Source: Sulfurimonas sp.
GTDB lineage: Bacteria; Campylobacterota; Campylobacteria; Campylobacterales; Sulfurimonadaceae
Assembly: GCA_003978465.1 (NCBI GenBank)
Contig: QNZS01000026.1
Location: forward strand, 1-64,000
Direction: 5' to 3'
Length of the DNA: 64,000 nucleotides
Shown here: positions 28,181 through 38,630 of the stretch, in pieces
Layout: every line of letters begins with the position of its first letter
Numbering within the stretch: position 1 is the stretch's first letter
Made by a program: the position numbers and the translations under genes
The notes under the pieces: generated by a model
Database searches by the model: none
What the model was told of the DNA's origin: nothing
What the model saw: the letters and a program-made list of their open reading frames with translations, nothing else

Positions 28181-29275
28181 TTATAGTAACTCTGCCGTTA
28201 ACTCAAAGAAACGACTATTTTGTTCTGGTGTTCCTACTGTTACACGTATGGCATTCATACCATAACCACTCAAATCTCGCACTATTATACCTTGACGCAG
28301 TAATGCATCAGCAATTTGAGTAGAATTATTGTCTTTATTTAGACATAAAGTAACAAAATTTGTATAACTCTCTATTATATCTATTTTTTGCTTAGTTGCA
28401 AACTCTTCGTAATGTTTCATCTCACTAAAACATAAAGAGATACAATTATTAACAAACGCTTGCTCCTCTACCGCTACTGATGCCGCTTCTAGTGAGAGTG
28501 TTGTAATATTAAAAGGAGGACGAAGTTTATGTAACTCTTTTATAATTTCAGGACTACTAATTCCATATCCAACTCTCATCCCACCAAGACCATAAGCCTT
28601 AGAGAAAGTTCCTAAATAGATTACATTAGAGAATTTTTTTATTAGTTCTTTTGGTGAAATAGCTTTCTTTTTATCTTTAAATGCAGCATACTCCATATAA
28701 GCACCATCAACAACAACTAAGGTGTTTTCATCAATTTTTGCGATAAAGTTCATCATATCCAAAGCATCTATAGCATCACCTGTTGGATTGTTTGGTGTAC
28801 AGAGAAAAATTACATCTGGTTTTTCACTTTTATATAACTCATAAAACTCATTTAGATTATGTTCTTGTGAAGCTGTTCTTACTATCTTAGCCCCAATATG
28901 TTTAGCATAAATTTCATACATTGCAAAAGTAACAGAGTTTATAAGTATTTTTGAGTTTGCATTTGCTTTTGCATGCATGATAAACTCTATAACCTGATCA
29001 CTTCCACTTCCGATAATTAAATTCTCTTCTTTTATCTCAAATCTAGATGTTAAACCATTTTTGAGTTTTCTCATACTATCATCAGGGTATAGTGCCATGT
29101 TTGAGACTATCTTTGTTACTGCCTCTTTTACTTTAGGTGCACAACCATAAGGGTTTTCGTTTGAAGCCAACTTCACTATATCTTTTGGCTCAATTCCAAA
29201 CTCACGAACAACTAGCTCTATTGGCTTACCAGCCTCATATATTTTTATATTTTCTAATTTTTTATTAAATTTCAT
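28181..29275 (-). CDS. hisC: Histidinol-phosphate aminotransferase
   Basis: A 364-residue PLP aminotransferase with NENPYG near the N-terminus and the cofactor lysine in [15 protein letters not shown] (near 225). It transaminates imidazole-acetol phosphate in histidine synthesis and may also serve phenylalanine/tyrosine synthesis, which would suit its place two bases after pheA. Confidence 0.93.
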   Translation of the reverse strand: MKFNKKLENIKIYEAGKPIELVVREFGIEPKDIVKLASNENPYGCAPKVKEAVTKIVSNMALYPDDSMRKLKNGLTSRFEIKEENLIIGSGSDQVIEFIMHAKANANSKILINSVTFAMYEIYAKHIGAKIVRTASQEHNLNEFYELYKSEKPDVIFLCTPNNPTGDAIDALDMMNFIAKIDENTLVVVDGAYMEYAAFKDKKKAISPKELIKKFSNVIYLGTFSKAYGLGGMRVGYGISSPEIIKELHKLRPPFNITTLSLEAASVAVEEQAFVNNCISLCFSEMKHYEEFATKQKIDIIESYTNFVTLCLNKDNNSTQIADALLRQGIIVRDLSGYGMNAIRVTVGTPEQNSRFFELTAELL

Positions 29276-29277
29276 AC

Positions 29278-30381
29278 TTAACTCTCACCCTTTACATAAG
29301 ATCCTAACCAAGTCACTTCTTTTGAGTGTTTTCTTAGTACATTTTGGATTTTTTCTTCATCAATATGACCATAAAAGTCTATATAAAACCAATAGTCGAA
29401 ACCACCATCTTTATCTTTTGATGGCCTTGATTCAATCTTACTAAGATTTATGTCCTCATCATCAAAGTCTTGAAGAAAGCCAACAAGAGCACCTGCTTCT
29501 AGTGCACCTGTTAAACGCACTAGTATTGAAGTTTTATCATCTCCACTCACTCCATTCTTAAAATCACTCAGGATTACAAAACGTGTTGCGTTATCTGCTT
29601 CATCTTCAATATTGTTAAACATAGTAGGTACACCATAAAGTTTTGCTGCTATATGAGAACAAATTGCAGCGGAATTCTCATCCTTAGCTGCAAGTATCGC
29701 AGCCTTCGCTGTTGATTCAACAGGGATTTGTTCTATATTATCAAAACCATGTTCACTCAAAAACTCTCTTGTTTGACCAAAACCCTTATCTTTTGAGTAT
29801 ATTTTAGTTATATCTTCTAGTTTATGTGCTTTTGTGACAAATGCCATGTGAATGGGCATATAAAGTTCAGCAACTATTTTTACAGATGATTTTGAAAGAA
29901 GGTCTAGAGTCTCTCCAACTATACCATCTCGTGAGTTTTCTATTGGAACAACTCCAAACTTCGCACTCTTTGTTTCAAGTGTTTTAAATACAGCCTCAAT
30001 AGAATTAAGTGATATATAATCACTCATAGCACCAAAACGACTCTCAGCTGCTTGATGGGTAAAACTTCCCTCAGGTCCTAAGTAAGCGATACGTTCAGGA
30101 AGTTCAAGGTTACGAGAAACTGCAAAAATTTCTAAAAAAATTGCTTCAATTGCATTAGCATTTAAAAGACCATCTTCTGACTCACTTATGCCTGTCAAGC
30201 GAGAGATAATAGCCTTTTCTCGTTCAGGTCTATAAATAGTTCCACCTGTATCATTTTTAATCTCACCTACTCTATGCACTATATTCATTCTTTTATTTAA
30301 AAGTGTTAAAATTTCGGTATCTATTGAATCTATTGAATTTCTACAATCTTCTAAAGTCTGCCAGTCGCTTCTCGCTTTCAT
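29278..30381 (-). CDS. pheA: Bifunctional chorismate mutase / prephenate dehydratase
   Basis: A 367-residue P-protein: chorismate mutase domain (about 9-88), prephenate dehydratase domain (about 98-278, [13 protein letters not shown] and [18 protein letters not shown]), and a C-terminal ACT domain (about 286-360, with ESRPSKD as the phenylalanine-sensing motif). It makes phenylpyruvate and is expected to be inhibited by phenylalanine. It overlaps the HAD gene by 4 bases. Confidence 0.96.
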   Translation of the reverse strand: MKARSDWQTLEDCRNSIDSIDTEILTLLNKRMNIVHRVGEIKNDTGGTIYRPEREKAIISRLTGISESEDGLLNANAIEAIFLEIFAVSRNLELPERIAYLGPEGSFTHQAAESRFGAMSDYISLNSIEAVFKTLETKSAKFGVVPIENSRDGIVGETLDLLSKSSVKIVAELYMPIHMAFVTKAHKLEDITKIYSKDKGFGQTREFLSEHGFDNIEQIPVESTAKAAILAAKDENSAAICSHIAAKLYGVPTMFNNIEDEADNATRFVILSDFKNGVSGDDKTSILVRLTGALEAGALVGFLQDFDDEDINLSKIESRPSKDKDGGFDYWFYIDFYGHIDEEKIQNVLRKHSKEVTWLGSYVKGES

Positions 30382-31154
30382 ATGTTCTCCATTATCTCTT
30401 GCATATTTTGATATACTAGGTCAGGTTTTAAATTTTCTTTTAAGAAAGGAACTATCTCTTGTTCTGTTTTATACTTACCACTTGTTACAAAGATAGTCTT
30501 CATACCAAGCTCTTTAGCACCGCCAAGATCACCTTTAACATCATCACTAATCATAGTAATAGAATCATACTTAGCTTTAGTTTCTTGTTCTTGTAACTTT
30601 TTTAGTGCTTTTTCATAAAATGCAGTACTTGGTTTACCCACTACATCATAAGAGACACTTGTAGCGAACTCGAGTAATTTAAGTATAGCTCCTACACCAG
30701 GGTAGTGTTTGTCATTTTTTACATAAATAGATGTCTCATGCATGCCTACAAGCACTGCACCTCCAAGTAAAAAATCTATAATTTGAGCATATTCCTCAGA
30801 ATTAAAGTCCTCTTTAATAGAGATTAGAACAGTTTTTGGTTTTACAAAATCAAATGAATATTCCATAGACTCCAGAGTTTTTAAAAAATCAGGTGTGCCA
30901 TAAGCAGCAACAGACTTTTTATCCACTCTTGTTTCTAAAAGCATCAAAGGGTCAATGTACTTATCAAAACTAATATCAAAACCTATTGAGATTAGGTACT
31001 CATAAAAATCATAAGAAGCTTTTTTTGTGTTATTTGTAACTATAATGTAAGGAATATTATTCTTATTTAAGTGTGCTATAAATTCGACACTTCCTTCTAT
31101 TGGGGACTTGTCTATATCACTGATTAAAGTACCTTGAACATCTATGAAGTACAA
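30378..31154 (-). CDS. HAD-superfamily (NagD-like) phosphatase
   Basis: A 258-residue HAD hydrolase starting at TTG behind AGGAG. The nucleophile motif is DVQGTL at residues 5-10, the threonine motif is TNNTKK near 40, and the C-terminal metal motif is ISDDVKGDLGGA near 203. The large type-II cap suggests a NagD/p-nitrophenylphosphatase-like phosphatase for nucleotides or sugar phosphates. In Campylobacter jejuni a HAD gene occupies the same place before pheA. Confidence 0.85.
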   Translation of the reverse strand: MYFIDVQGTLISDIDKSPIEGSVEFIAHLNKNNIPYIIVTNNTKKASYDFYEYLISIGFDISFDKYIDPLMLLETRVDKKSVAAYGTPDFLKTLESMEYSFDFVKPKTVLISIKEDFNSEEYAQIIDFLLGGAVLVGMHETSIYVKNDKHYPGVGAILKLLEFATSVSYDVVGKPSTAFYEKALKKLQEQETKAKYDSITMISDDVKGDLGGAKELGMKTIFVTSGKYKTEQEIVPFLKENLKPDLVYQNMQEIMENI

Positions 31155-31166
31155 ATGCTATCTCCT

Positions 31167-32378
31167 CTACTTTTCTAAGAACTCAGTCTCTAACGCGATT
31201 AGATCTTCAAATGTCTCACGTCTACGTATAAGTCTAGTCTTACCATTTTCTAATGCAACTTCAGCACTACGGCCACGAGTATTATAGTTACTACCCATAC
31301 CAAAACCATAAGCACCAGCACTATTGACTATCACTAAATCATTATGCTCTAGTGGAGGTAGTGGATAATCTTTTGCAAAAAAGTCTCCACTCTCACATAC
31401 TGGTCCAACAATATCAACAGGACGGGACTCTTCTTTTGAGTCAGTAATAACATCTATCTTATGATATGCACTATAAAGAGCTGGACGAAGAAGGTCATTC
31501 ATAGCACCATCAATTACTACAAACTTCTTATCCCCATTTTGCTTCTCATAGAGTACTTTACTTACAAAGTATCCTGCATTTGCAGTTAAAAAGCGCCCTG
31601 GTTCACAGAGTATAGTAAGGTCAAGTGCATTTAAACATCCTAAAATAGCCTGTGCATAATCGTATGGTTTAATAGTAGTTTCATTATCATACTTTATTCC
31701 TAATCCACCACCAATATCAAAGAACTTCAGTTCTATACTGATACCAGATAAAGAACGTACTAAGTCAGCAACTATCTCAGCTGACTCGCGAATAGGGTCA
31801 AGCTCTGTAAGCTGAGAACCAATATGGAAATGAATACCCACAGGGTCTAATAACTCTGAGTTATTTGCTTTAATATACATACGTTTAGCTGAACTTAAAT
31901 CCACACCAAATTTATTATCGTGTAAACCAGTTGAAATGTAGGGATGAGTCTTTGGATCAATGTTTGGATTTACACGGACGCTGATACGAGAAACTTTTCC
32001 TAATTCCTTTGCGATGAGTTCAACACGGTCCAGTTCTGCTTCTGATTCAACATTAATGTAGAGAATATCTTTCTTTATCGCTTCACGAATCTCATCATCA
32101 GTCTTTCCTACACCTGAGAAGATAATTTTGTATGCAGGAACACCTGCTAAAAAAGCACGTCGAACCTCACCAATGGAAACACAATCAGCTCCACTTCCCA
32201 TCTTTGCAAAGTGTTTGACAACACTAAGATTTGAGTTTGCTTTTACTGCATAGGCTAAGATAGATTTTCGACCTTTAAATGCTTCTTTAAGTTCATTGTA
32301 TTGTTTTGTCATATAATTAAAGTCATAAATGTAAAGGGGGGTTTTGTATTCAGCTGTTATCGCTTTAAAGTCAATCAT
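31167..32378 (-). CDS. lysA: Diaminopimelate decarboxylase
   Basis: A 403-residue PLP enzyme of alanine-racemase fold that turns meso-diaminopimelate into lysine. The cofactor lysine is Lys46 in AYAVKANSN. The glycine-rich phosphate motif GGGLGI is near residue 223 and CESGDFF near 331 supplies the active-site cysteine from the partner subunit. It lies in the conserved run between the permease and the HAD gene. Confidence 0.96.
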   Translation of the reverse strand: MIDFKAITAEYKTPLYIYDFNYMTKQYNELKEAFKGRKSILAYAVKANSNLSVVKHFAKMGSGADCVSIGEVRRAFLAGVPAYKIIFSGVGKTDDEIREAIKKDILYINVESEAELDRVELIAKELGKVSRISVRVNPNIDPKTHPYISTGLHDNKFGVDLSSAKRMYIKANNSELLDPVGIHFHIGSQLTELDPIRESAEIVADLVRSLSGISIELKFFDIGGGLGIKYDNETTIKPYDYAQAILGCLNALDLTILCEPGRFLTANAGYFVSKVLYEKQNGDKKFVVIDGAMNDLLRPALYSAYHKIDVITDSKEESRPVDIVGPVCESGDFFAKDYPLPPLEHNDLVIVNSAGAYGFGMGSNYNTRGRSAEVALENGKTRLIRRRETFEDLIALETEFLEK

Positions 32379-32456
32379 AAAAATTCCAAATTATTTTTTA
32401 AATTATTTTAGCTAAAATGTGCTTATAGATGTGTTAAGGAATAGACCATAGATTAC

Positions 32457-33527
32457 TTAAGTAGTCATTCTATATTTTCGCCACTGCCTTAAAGCTATCA
32501 AAAAAAGTATGACAACAGGAGCTATCACTCCTACTTCACTTGAAATGGTTTTGTTGTTTGAGAGTTCTATCAACATAAATAAACTACCCCAAATAAGTAA
32601 GCTAGCTAAAATCGCTCCAAAACTAAACAAAGAAATATTTAAAAAGCGTGCACTGATAGGGACAAAAAAGAAGATAATAACAATTAAACACGGTACAAAA
32701 AATGGATATATAAATATCTTATATAAGGCACCTTGAATACTACTCGTATTCATATTCTGTTCTTTTAAAAGTACTATTGCATCGATAGCATTGTTAATGG
32801 TGAAATTCACTTTTCCTTCATATACTTGATCGAGTATTTTAGGGCGGAATCCTTCAAGAATTTTCAAGTCATTAATTTTGGTCACACTAATTCCAGCTTC
32901 TTTAAAACTTAAATCATCAGGTTTTCTGATGATATCTGCCTCTTTTATAAACCAATAATTATCTCTATATACTGCTTCTTTAGCAATAATCACTTCTTTT
33001 AAGGAATTGTTTTTTAGACTAAACACACGAATATTTTCTGCTTTTTCTTGTAGAGGTAGCATTTTTGAGAAGTAAACATACTGTCCTTTATATGTAAAAA
33101 AGAGGTCTTTTGTGGGGCTTAGGTATTGATCATTTTCACGAATATTCTTTGAAAATTCATCTGCTCTTGCAAAACTAGGCCAGGAGTGAAGAGAGATAAA
33201 AAGAAGAATAATTATAGTTGACACTACAACAAAAGGACGAAGAACATCAACCTTAGAGTAGCCTAATGAGAAAAACGAGACTAAAGCATTAGAACGAATA
33301 AGAAATATTTTTGTACTAATCATTGCAAAAACAAGTGCTAAAGGGAGTAGCATATCTATAGCGAAGAATACTTTATATACGATATAAATCAAAATAAGGT
33401 TTGCAGAGGATGACAGACTATCTGCATTTCCCATATAGTCTAAACCCACCATAAACAGAACAAGAGCTGTCATAATTACAAAAAAATACTTTAGATAATG
33501 AAATGCTATGTATTTAAATGCTAGCAT
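32457..33527 (-). CDS. LptF/LptG-family permease
   Basis: A 356-residue YjgP/YjgQ-type protein with three spans in the first 115 residues, a periplasmic domain (about 120-265) and three spans at the end. Such proteins form the inner-membrane part of the lipopolysaccharide export ABC transporter with LptB and LptC. Only one copy is here; the second would be elsewhere. It overlaps the pth stop by 1 base. Confidence 0.87.
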   Translation of the reverse strand: MLAFKYIAFHYLKYFFVIMTALVLFMVGLDYMGNADSLSSSANLILIYIVYKVFFAIDMLLPLALVFAMISTKIFLIRSNALVSFFSLGYSKVDVLRPFVVVSTIIILLFISLHSWPSFARADEFSKNIRENDQYLSPTKDLFFTYKGQYVYFSKMLPLQEKAENIRVFSLKNNSLKEVIIAKEAVYRDNYWFIKEADIIRKPDDLSFKEAGISVTKINDLKILEGFRPKILDQVYEGKVNFTINNAIDAIVLLKEQNMNTSSIQGALYKIFIYPFFVPCLIVIIFFFVPISARFLNISLFSFGAILASLLIWGSLFMLIELSNNKTISSEVGVIAPVVILFLIALRQWRKYRMTT

Positions 33528-34090
33528 TATTCTTCCAACTGTGGTTGTGCTTTTTGTGCAAATAGAGAACTCGTCTCCTGCATTGTATGCTCTAAAAGGT
33601 ATATAAGTGCATCACAAGTCTTGTCTATCCATTTTTTTAGATACTTTTCTTGTTCTAAAGTAAATTTTCCTAAAACATAAGAAGCCACTTCTCCCTTATG
33701 CTTAGGTTTTCCTATACCCATTCGTATTCGAATATATTCTTTACCTATATTTGCATCTATCGACTTTAAACCGTTATGGCCACCATGACCACCACCAAGT
33801 TTGAAACGTAGACTGCCAAAGGGTAAATCTAAATCATCATGTATTACAACTACATCTTTGAGTTTATAAAAGTTTTTCACCTTAATGACACTATCGCCAG
33901 AGAGGTTCATATAAGTTTGTGGTTTTAATAAAAAATGATTTTTTGCTTTATAGGTTTCACCTAAAAATGAAGATGAGGTTACATTATTTGCATTAAAGCG
34001 TTTAGTTAGTTCATCTATAAGCATAAAGCCTATATTATGACGAGTTTGTTCATAGTCGGTACCAGGGTTGCCTAGTCCGACTATTAACAT
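33527..34090 (-). CDS. pth: Peptidyl-tRNA hydrolase
   Basis: A 187-residue enzyme that recycles peptidyl-tRNA. Motifs: GLGNPG at 5-10, TRHNIGF with the catalytic His near 19, PQTYMNLSG near 57, and DDLDLPFG near 90. It starts two bases after rplY, a pairing common in bacteria. Confidence 0.97.
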   Translation of the reverse strand: MLIVGLGNPGTDYEQTRHNIGFMLIDELTKRFNANNVTSSSFLGETYKAKNHFLLKPQTYMNLSGDSVIKVKNFYKLKDVVVIHDDLDLPFGSLRFKLGGGHGGHNGLKSIDANIGKEYIRIRMGIGKPKHKGEVASYVLGKFTLEQEKYLKKWIDKTCDALIYLLEHTMQETSSLFAQKAQPQLEE

Positions 34091-34092
34091 AA

Positions 34093-34629
34093 TTACTTTG
34101 CTTTAATGATACTTATTAAAGCAACACGATCAGAATCAAGAATAGTGATATTTGCTAGTTCTGGAAGATCACGTACTAGTGTAGAAGCATTCACATCCAT
34201 CTCTGTAACATCAATTTCTATTTTGTTCATTAAGTTTTCTGGTGTACATCTAACAGTTAAACGTTCTTTCGCCATGTGAACAAGACCTTTGTTCTTAAGA
34301 CCAAGTGCCTCTCCAACTGCTACTATAGGGATATGAAATGTAGATTCAAGACCTGTTTGTGCAACCATTAAATCAACATGAAGTAAGTTTCCTGTAACTG
34401 CATGAGACTCATAACTTTGAACAACTACATTTAACTCTTTACCAGCAACTGTAACTGGGAATACTATAGTTTCTTTATTACGAACAGTACGGATATATTC
34501 ATTTGATTTGAATGCAGCATTGATATTTTCAAAACCTTTCCCGTAGATATTTGCGATTAGATAACCATCTTTACGTAGGGCTTTTGTAGCACCTGTGTTT
34601 ATACTCTCTCTAACGATACCTTCTAACAT
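34093..34629 (-). CDS. rplY: 50S ribosomal protein L25 (CTC form)
   Basis: A 178-residue L25/TL5/CTC protein with a 5S-rRNA-binding domain (about 1-95) and a C-terminal beta domain. GGAAAT precedes the ATG. It heads the long minus-strand run toward dxs and has its own -10 box 31 bases upstream. Confidence 0.94.
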   Translation of the reverse strand: MLEGIVRESINTGATKALRKDGYLIANIYGKGFENINAAFKSNEYIRTVRNKETIVFPVTVAGKELNVVVQSYESHAVTGNLLHVDLMVAQTGLESTFHIPIVAVGEALGLKNKGLVHMAKERLTVRCTPENLMNKIEIDVTEMDVNASTLVRDLPELANITILDSDRVALISIIKAK

Positions 34630-34659
34630 ATTATTTCCTTGTGTTTAAAAATGGTTGAA

Positions 34660-34665
34660 ATTATA
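34660..34665 (-). promoter_or_regulatory. -10 box for rplY and the downstream run
   Basis: TATAAT on the minus strand, 31 bases before the rplY start, would begin a short leader near 34653. It may drive much of rplY-pth-permease-lysA-HAD-pheA-hisC-fliFGH-dxs. Confidence 0.5.
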
Positions 34666-34684
34666 CCCATATATGCTTTAAATA

Positions 34685-34806
34685 TTACTTTAATTCGAAG
34701 ATATCTGAATTATCATACGTTATCTGTATACTTTCACTTGTACTTGTTTTTTTACTACCAAGACCATTGGTTTGAAGTTCCAAGTCAGATACAGATATCG
34801 TATTTT
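34685..34806 (-). other. Possible C-terminal coding fragment
   Basis: Between tal and rplY the minus strand has an open stretch of about 39 codons ending at a TAA (34685-34687), reading ISVSDLELQTNG, then a Lys/Thr/Ser-rich part and DNSDIFELK. The composition looks protein-like, but no start codon or family is recognised. It may be the tail of a deleted gene. Confidence 0.3.
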
Positions 34807-34836
34807 AAGAACCTGCTCACTAGAGATGACCCATCA

Positions 34837-35817
34837 TTATATCGACTCCAGTATCTCTTTAAATGCATCTTTAAATGCTTCTAGCCCCTCTTGTATTTGA
34901 GTATCTAATAGAGCCTCAAAATTTATACCTGCCTCACTTATTTTACTAAAATGTGCATCAATAGTTTCTTTTTTTATAGGTAAGGCATTTTTAGTAACAG
35001 AGTTTTTTGTAAAGGCAATAATTGTATCTACAGGAGCTGTATTTACAGTATTATATGCAAGAAGGTTTTCTATGTAATAATCAGGGGCTAAACCATCACC
35101 CTTGACACCTGTACTAGCAAATAGAGCACGACACCCTTTGACATCCATCTGCTCTATAGTCGCATAAATACTAGCTGTATTATAAATACCACTAAGAGCG
35201 ATATCTATACCTTTTGAAGCTAGTTCTGTATCCAAGGCCCTATCAATACGAGATACAAAGATGCTAATAACTGTGTCAACTATCTTATCATACTTATAGA
35301 CACCACGCTTAAAAGCATTTGCACAAGAAATAGCCTGCTCTTTTTTAAAAACGAGTGTTGCATTAACAGGAATTCCTACAGAAGTGAGTTCCTCCATTGC
35401 TATGTAACCAGCACTAGTCGCAGGTACTTTTATCATTATGTTTGGACAATTGATAGTTTTAAAAAGTCTTTTACCTTCTGCTATAGTTGCAATAGCATCA
35501 TCACATAAAGAAGGATCAACTTCTATGCTTACATAACCGTCATCTTTTTCATCGTACAGAGGTCTTAAAATATTAGCAGCTTTTTTTATGTCATAAATTG
35601 CGACTGCTTCATATTTATCTTTTGCTGAGATATCACTAAGAGAGTTTAGTTGTTCTTTGTATGCAGAGGAAGTCAAAATTGCATTTTTAAAGATAGCTGG
35701 GTTAGAAGTTGCACCATTTATAATTTTTTTATCTATTAAAGCTTTAAACTCATTATCTAAATAGTCTCTTTCAATAAAATCTGCCCAGAGGGAAAACTTT
35801 AAATTTTCTATGTACAT
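34837..35817 (-). CDS. tal: Transaldolase
   Basis: A 326-residue transaldolase of the pentose-phosphate pathway. The Schiff-base lysine lies in NIMIKVPAT (near 130), with SLWADFI and GATSNPAIF at the N-terminus. Length fits the type typical of Campylobacterota. It is followed by a 207-base gap before rplY, and preceded by the dead kinase. Confidence 0.93.
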   Translation of the reverse strand: MYIENLKFSLWADFIERDYLDNEFKALIDKKIINGATSNPAIFKNAILTSSAYKEQLNSLSDISAKDKYEAVAIYDIKKAANILRPLYDEKDDGYVSIEVDPSLCDDAIATIAEGKRLFKTINCPNIMIKVPATSAGYIAMEELTSVGIPVNATLVFKKEQAISCANAFKRGVYKYDKIVDTVISIFVSRIDRALDTELASKGIDIALSGIYNTASIYATIEQMDVKGCRALFASTGVKGDGLAPDYYIENLLAYNTVNTAPVDTIIAFTKNSVTKNALPIKKETIDAHFSKISEAGINFEALLDTQIQEGLEAFKDAFKEILESI

Positions 35818-35867
35818 TCCATACCTTCTCTATTATTTTTATTTTATTATAACGAAGAAAATATAAA

Positions 35868-36790
35868 TTATAGAAGTTTTTTCGGAACTTGTATGCAAAA
35901 CTGAATTCCATCGTTTGAGCTTTTAATTTCTATCTTGGAATTAAACTGTTTTTGCATAATCATTTGTGACATATACAATCCAAGTCCTGTTCCATTCATA
36001 CCTTTTTTACTATAGTAAGGCTCAAAGGTAGACTCTAATTTTCTAAAGGTATCCCTCTTTCATTATCATCTCTAAGAATTTCAAATCTACTTTTTTATCT
36101 AAGATTGTTATTATTATTTTGAACTAGCTTTTTTAGGCTCTACTAATTCATCAATTCCATTGTTAAGTATATTTAAGATCACTTGTACAAGTTCATTTGA
36201 GTAAGTTTGAATTAAACCATCTGTATATTCTTCGAAGCTAAAAGAGATTTCGGCACCATCCATCCTGGCTTTTGTAAAAATAGACAATGTAACTAATAAT
36301 TATTAAGACAATTGATATATAAATTATGTGAAATTGAGTATATGCAACATCTATAAAAGGTTAAACAAGAGCTATAGTGAGCATAAAAAAAAGCCAATAG
36401 ATAGGGCTATTCTCATTTTGAAGATAGAGTAATAGGATAGGATATATAAATATCCAAATATGTTTAAGTTGATTGGGTTCACTTATATACATTAGTACTA
36501 AAAATAGTAATGTAAACTATCCTGTTACAACGAGCGAAACTAGCTTTAAGGATGCTTTATTTTTACGAAGTAAAACAAATAAAAAAAGATTCATAGTCAA
36601 TAAAACAAATTCAAGTGGAATCAAACTTTGTATTTCATACCGTGCATTACTAAATATTTCTGTAAATAATTCAACTGTAGATAAAATAATAGCTATCTTT
36701 AGCATCTGAAACTTACTTTTAAAGTCGTACTCAGCCTCACTGTGGTTTCATCCACTTGTAAAAAAATTGTACTAGTTATCATTGTGTCCC
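35868..36790 (-). pseudogene. Decayed membrane sensor histidine kinase
   Basis: Read on the minus strand from about 36790, a multi-span membrane region (LLTMNLFLFVLLRKN; later HIWIFIYPILLLY) is interrupted in frame by TAG near 36515 and TAA near 36367. It then passes, with frame changes, to kinase motifs: N-box NELVQVILNILNNGIDEL near 36160-36200, then STFEPYYSKKGMNGTGLGLYMS near 35960-36030 and a proper end KIEIKSS...VPKKLL at the TAA at 35868. The dimerisation histidine region is missing. This is a dead seven-span-type sensor kinase occupying the whole gap between tal and pabB. Confidence 0.85.
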
Positions 36791-36791
36791 A

Positions 36792-37730
36792 TTATGGTAA
36801 ATAAATTTTATTTTGTAACTCACTATACTCTAAACCCACATCACTGTCTAAGGTAATGCCTCCTCCACTTTTGTAAACATAACCCTTCTCTGTTTTTTCA
36901 ATAAAACGGATCATCACACCACTGTCAAAACTCTTACCATCAAAAAGACCAAAGATACCTGTGAAAAATTTACGTTCATAATCTTCAACCTCTTCTATAA
37001 TTTTTAAAGTACTTTTTTTTGGAGCACCACTTATACTGCCCGCTGGAATTAAAGCATCTAAGATATCACCTATATTCTCATACCAATTTTCACTTAGTTC
37101 ACCACTAATCTTTGAGCTAACTTGTAAGAGTTTTTTGTCTCCTGCATTTATCTCACTGATATAACGAAATCTTTGTACTTTTACATTTTTGGCAACTATA
37201 GAGAGGTCATTTCTGAGTAAATCAACTATCATAATATGTTCTGCTTTCTCTTTTTCATCCCCTAATATTTTTTCCTTGGCATTAGGAATGGCATTATCTA
37301 TAGTACCTTTCATAGGAAATGTATAAATCTTGTTATCATTGATTTGTATAAATTTTTCAGGAGAAAAGCAGACGAACTCATCCTTGTATCGCAGCTTATA
37401 ATGGGCATTTGATATATCAAATATCTCTTTTAAAGATAAACTTGTTTGCACCTCGGTAGCTTGAGTGAGGTTAATCACATAAGTTTTTCCCTCTTTTATC
37501 TTCTCTATAATTTCGTCAAATTTCAAAGAGTAGTCCCAAAAGCTTATTGCTTTAGTTTGTAAGAAATGGGAGTGTCTTTTATAAGTAAAGTTTTCATTTA
37601 TACTAAAACTTATATCTTCTTTTTCTAAATCTTTAAGAAGAATAACATTAATATTTTCACCCTTGAAATCACTTATAAATAAAAAAGGTTCTCTACGTTT
37701 GCCTAAAGCATTTAAAAGTTCTACATCCAT
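36792..37730 (-). CDS. pabB: Aminodeoxychorismate synthase component I
   Basis: A 312-residue chorismate-binding enzyme, essentially only the catalytic domain. Signatures include YVINLTQATE, CFSPEKFI, FPMKGTID and PAGSISGAPK with the helix IIEEVE. It aminates chorismate to 4-amino-4-deoxychorismate for folate. The short form without the N-terminal tryptophan-binding domain is common in this phylum. It lies five bases after pyrB. Another folate gene, folP, is about 24 kb away. Confidence 0.9.
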   Translation of the reverse strand: MDVELLNALGKRREPFLFISDFKGENINVILLKDLEKEDISFSINENFTYKRHSHFLQTKAISFWDYSLKFDEIIEKIKEGKTYVINLTQATEVQTSLSLKEIFDISNAHYKLRYKDEFVCFSPEKFIQINDNKIYTFPMKGTIDNAIPNAKEKILGDEKEKAEHIMIVDLLRNDLSIVAKNVKVQRFRYISEINAGDKKLLQVSSKISGELSENWYENIGDILDALIPAGSISGAPKKSTLKIIEEVEDYERKFFTGIFGLFDGKSFDSGVMIRFIEKTEKGYVYKSGGGITLDSDVGLEYSELQNKIYLP

Positions 37731-37735
37731 AAAGT

Positions 37736-38605
37736 TTAGGCGATAAGTTTCTTTAAAATAGCCATACGGATATTTACACCATTCTTCACTTGGTCTAAAA
37801 CCTTACAGCGTTTATCATCCAAAAGAGTATCTGTTATATCTATATTTCTATGTACTGGACCTGGATGAAGTAAAATAATATCTCTATCCCCAAGTAGCTC
37901 TTCTGTGATACAAAAATCACTTGCATAGTCTTTAAGTGATGCATAATTTTGAGAAGAGTGGCGTTCAGTCTGTGTTCTTAAACTCATTATAACATCAACT
38001 TCATCTATAATCTCAGATAAAAAGTATGTTGATTTGAGTGAAGTTTTTGGTAAAAAATGAGGTGGTGCTACTAAAATCACTTCCATTCCAAAACGTGATA
38101 AAAGCTCTATGTTTGAGTTAGCTACCCTCGAATTTTTTATATCTCCAACTATAGCTATCTTTTTACCTTTTAAATCACCAAAGTGCTCTTTTAGTGTGTA
38201 TAGGTCTAATAAGGCTTGAGAAGGGTGTGCATGTGCCCCATCTCCTGCATTTAATATACTTGCATTTGTATATTTTGAAAGAATTTGTGGCACACCAGAG
38301 TTTTGATGGCGCACTATAATAGCATGAGGTCCCATAGCATCAAGGTTCATAGCAGTATCAACCAGGGTCTCACCTTTTTTAGTTGAGCTTTGTGATACAT
38401 CTAAATGTATAATCTCCGCCCCTAACCTTTTTGCTGCTATTTCAAAAGAACTTTTGGTACGTGTAGAGTTTTCAAAAAAAAGTGTAATGATGATTTTATC
38501 TTTGAGTATTCTCTCAAAACCACCCTTACTAAATTTTTTTGCATCAAGCAATATCGCTTCTATTTCTTCTATGCTAAAGTCATCAGTACGAATCATATGT
38601 GCCAT
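37736..38605 (-). CDS. pyrB: Aspartate carbamoyltransferase catalytic subunit
   Basis: A 289-residue enzyme of pyrimidine synthesis. The carbamoyl-phosphate motif STRTKSSFE is at about 47-55 and [11 protein letters not shown] near 127. No pyrI regulatory gene is adjacent. It lies between bioD (25 bases) and pabB (5 bases) on one strand. Confidence 0.96.
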   Translation of the reverse strand: MAHMIRTDDFSIEEIEAILLDAKKFSKGGFERILKDKIIITLFFENSTRTKSSFEIAAKRLGAEIIHLDVSQSSTKKGETLVDTAMNLDAMGPHAIIVRHQNSGVPQILSKYTNASILNAGDGAHAHPSQALLDLYTLKEHFGDLKGKKIAIVGDIKNSRVANSNIELLSRFGMEVILVAPPHFLPKTSLKSTYFLSEIIDEVDVIMSLRTQTERHSSQNYASLKDYASDFCITEELLGDRDIILLHPGPVHRNIDITDTLLDDKRCKVLDQVKNGVNIRMAILKKLIA

Positions 38606-38630
38606 TTAGTTCCTTTTGCTCATAAACATT

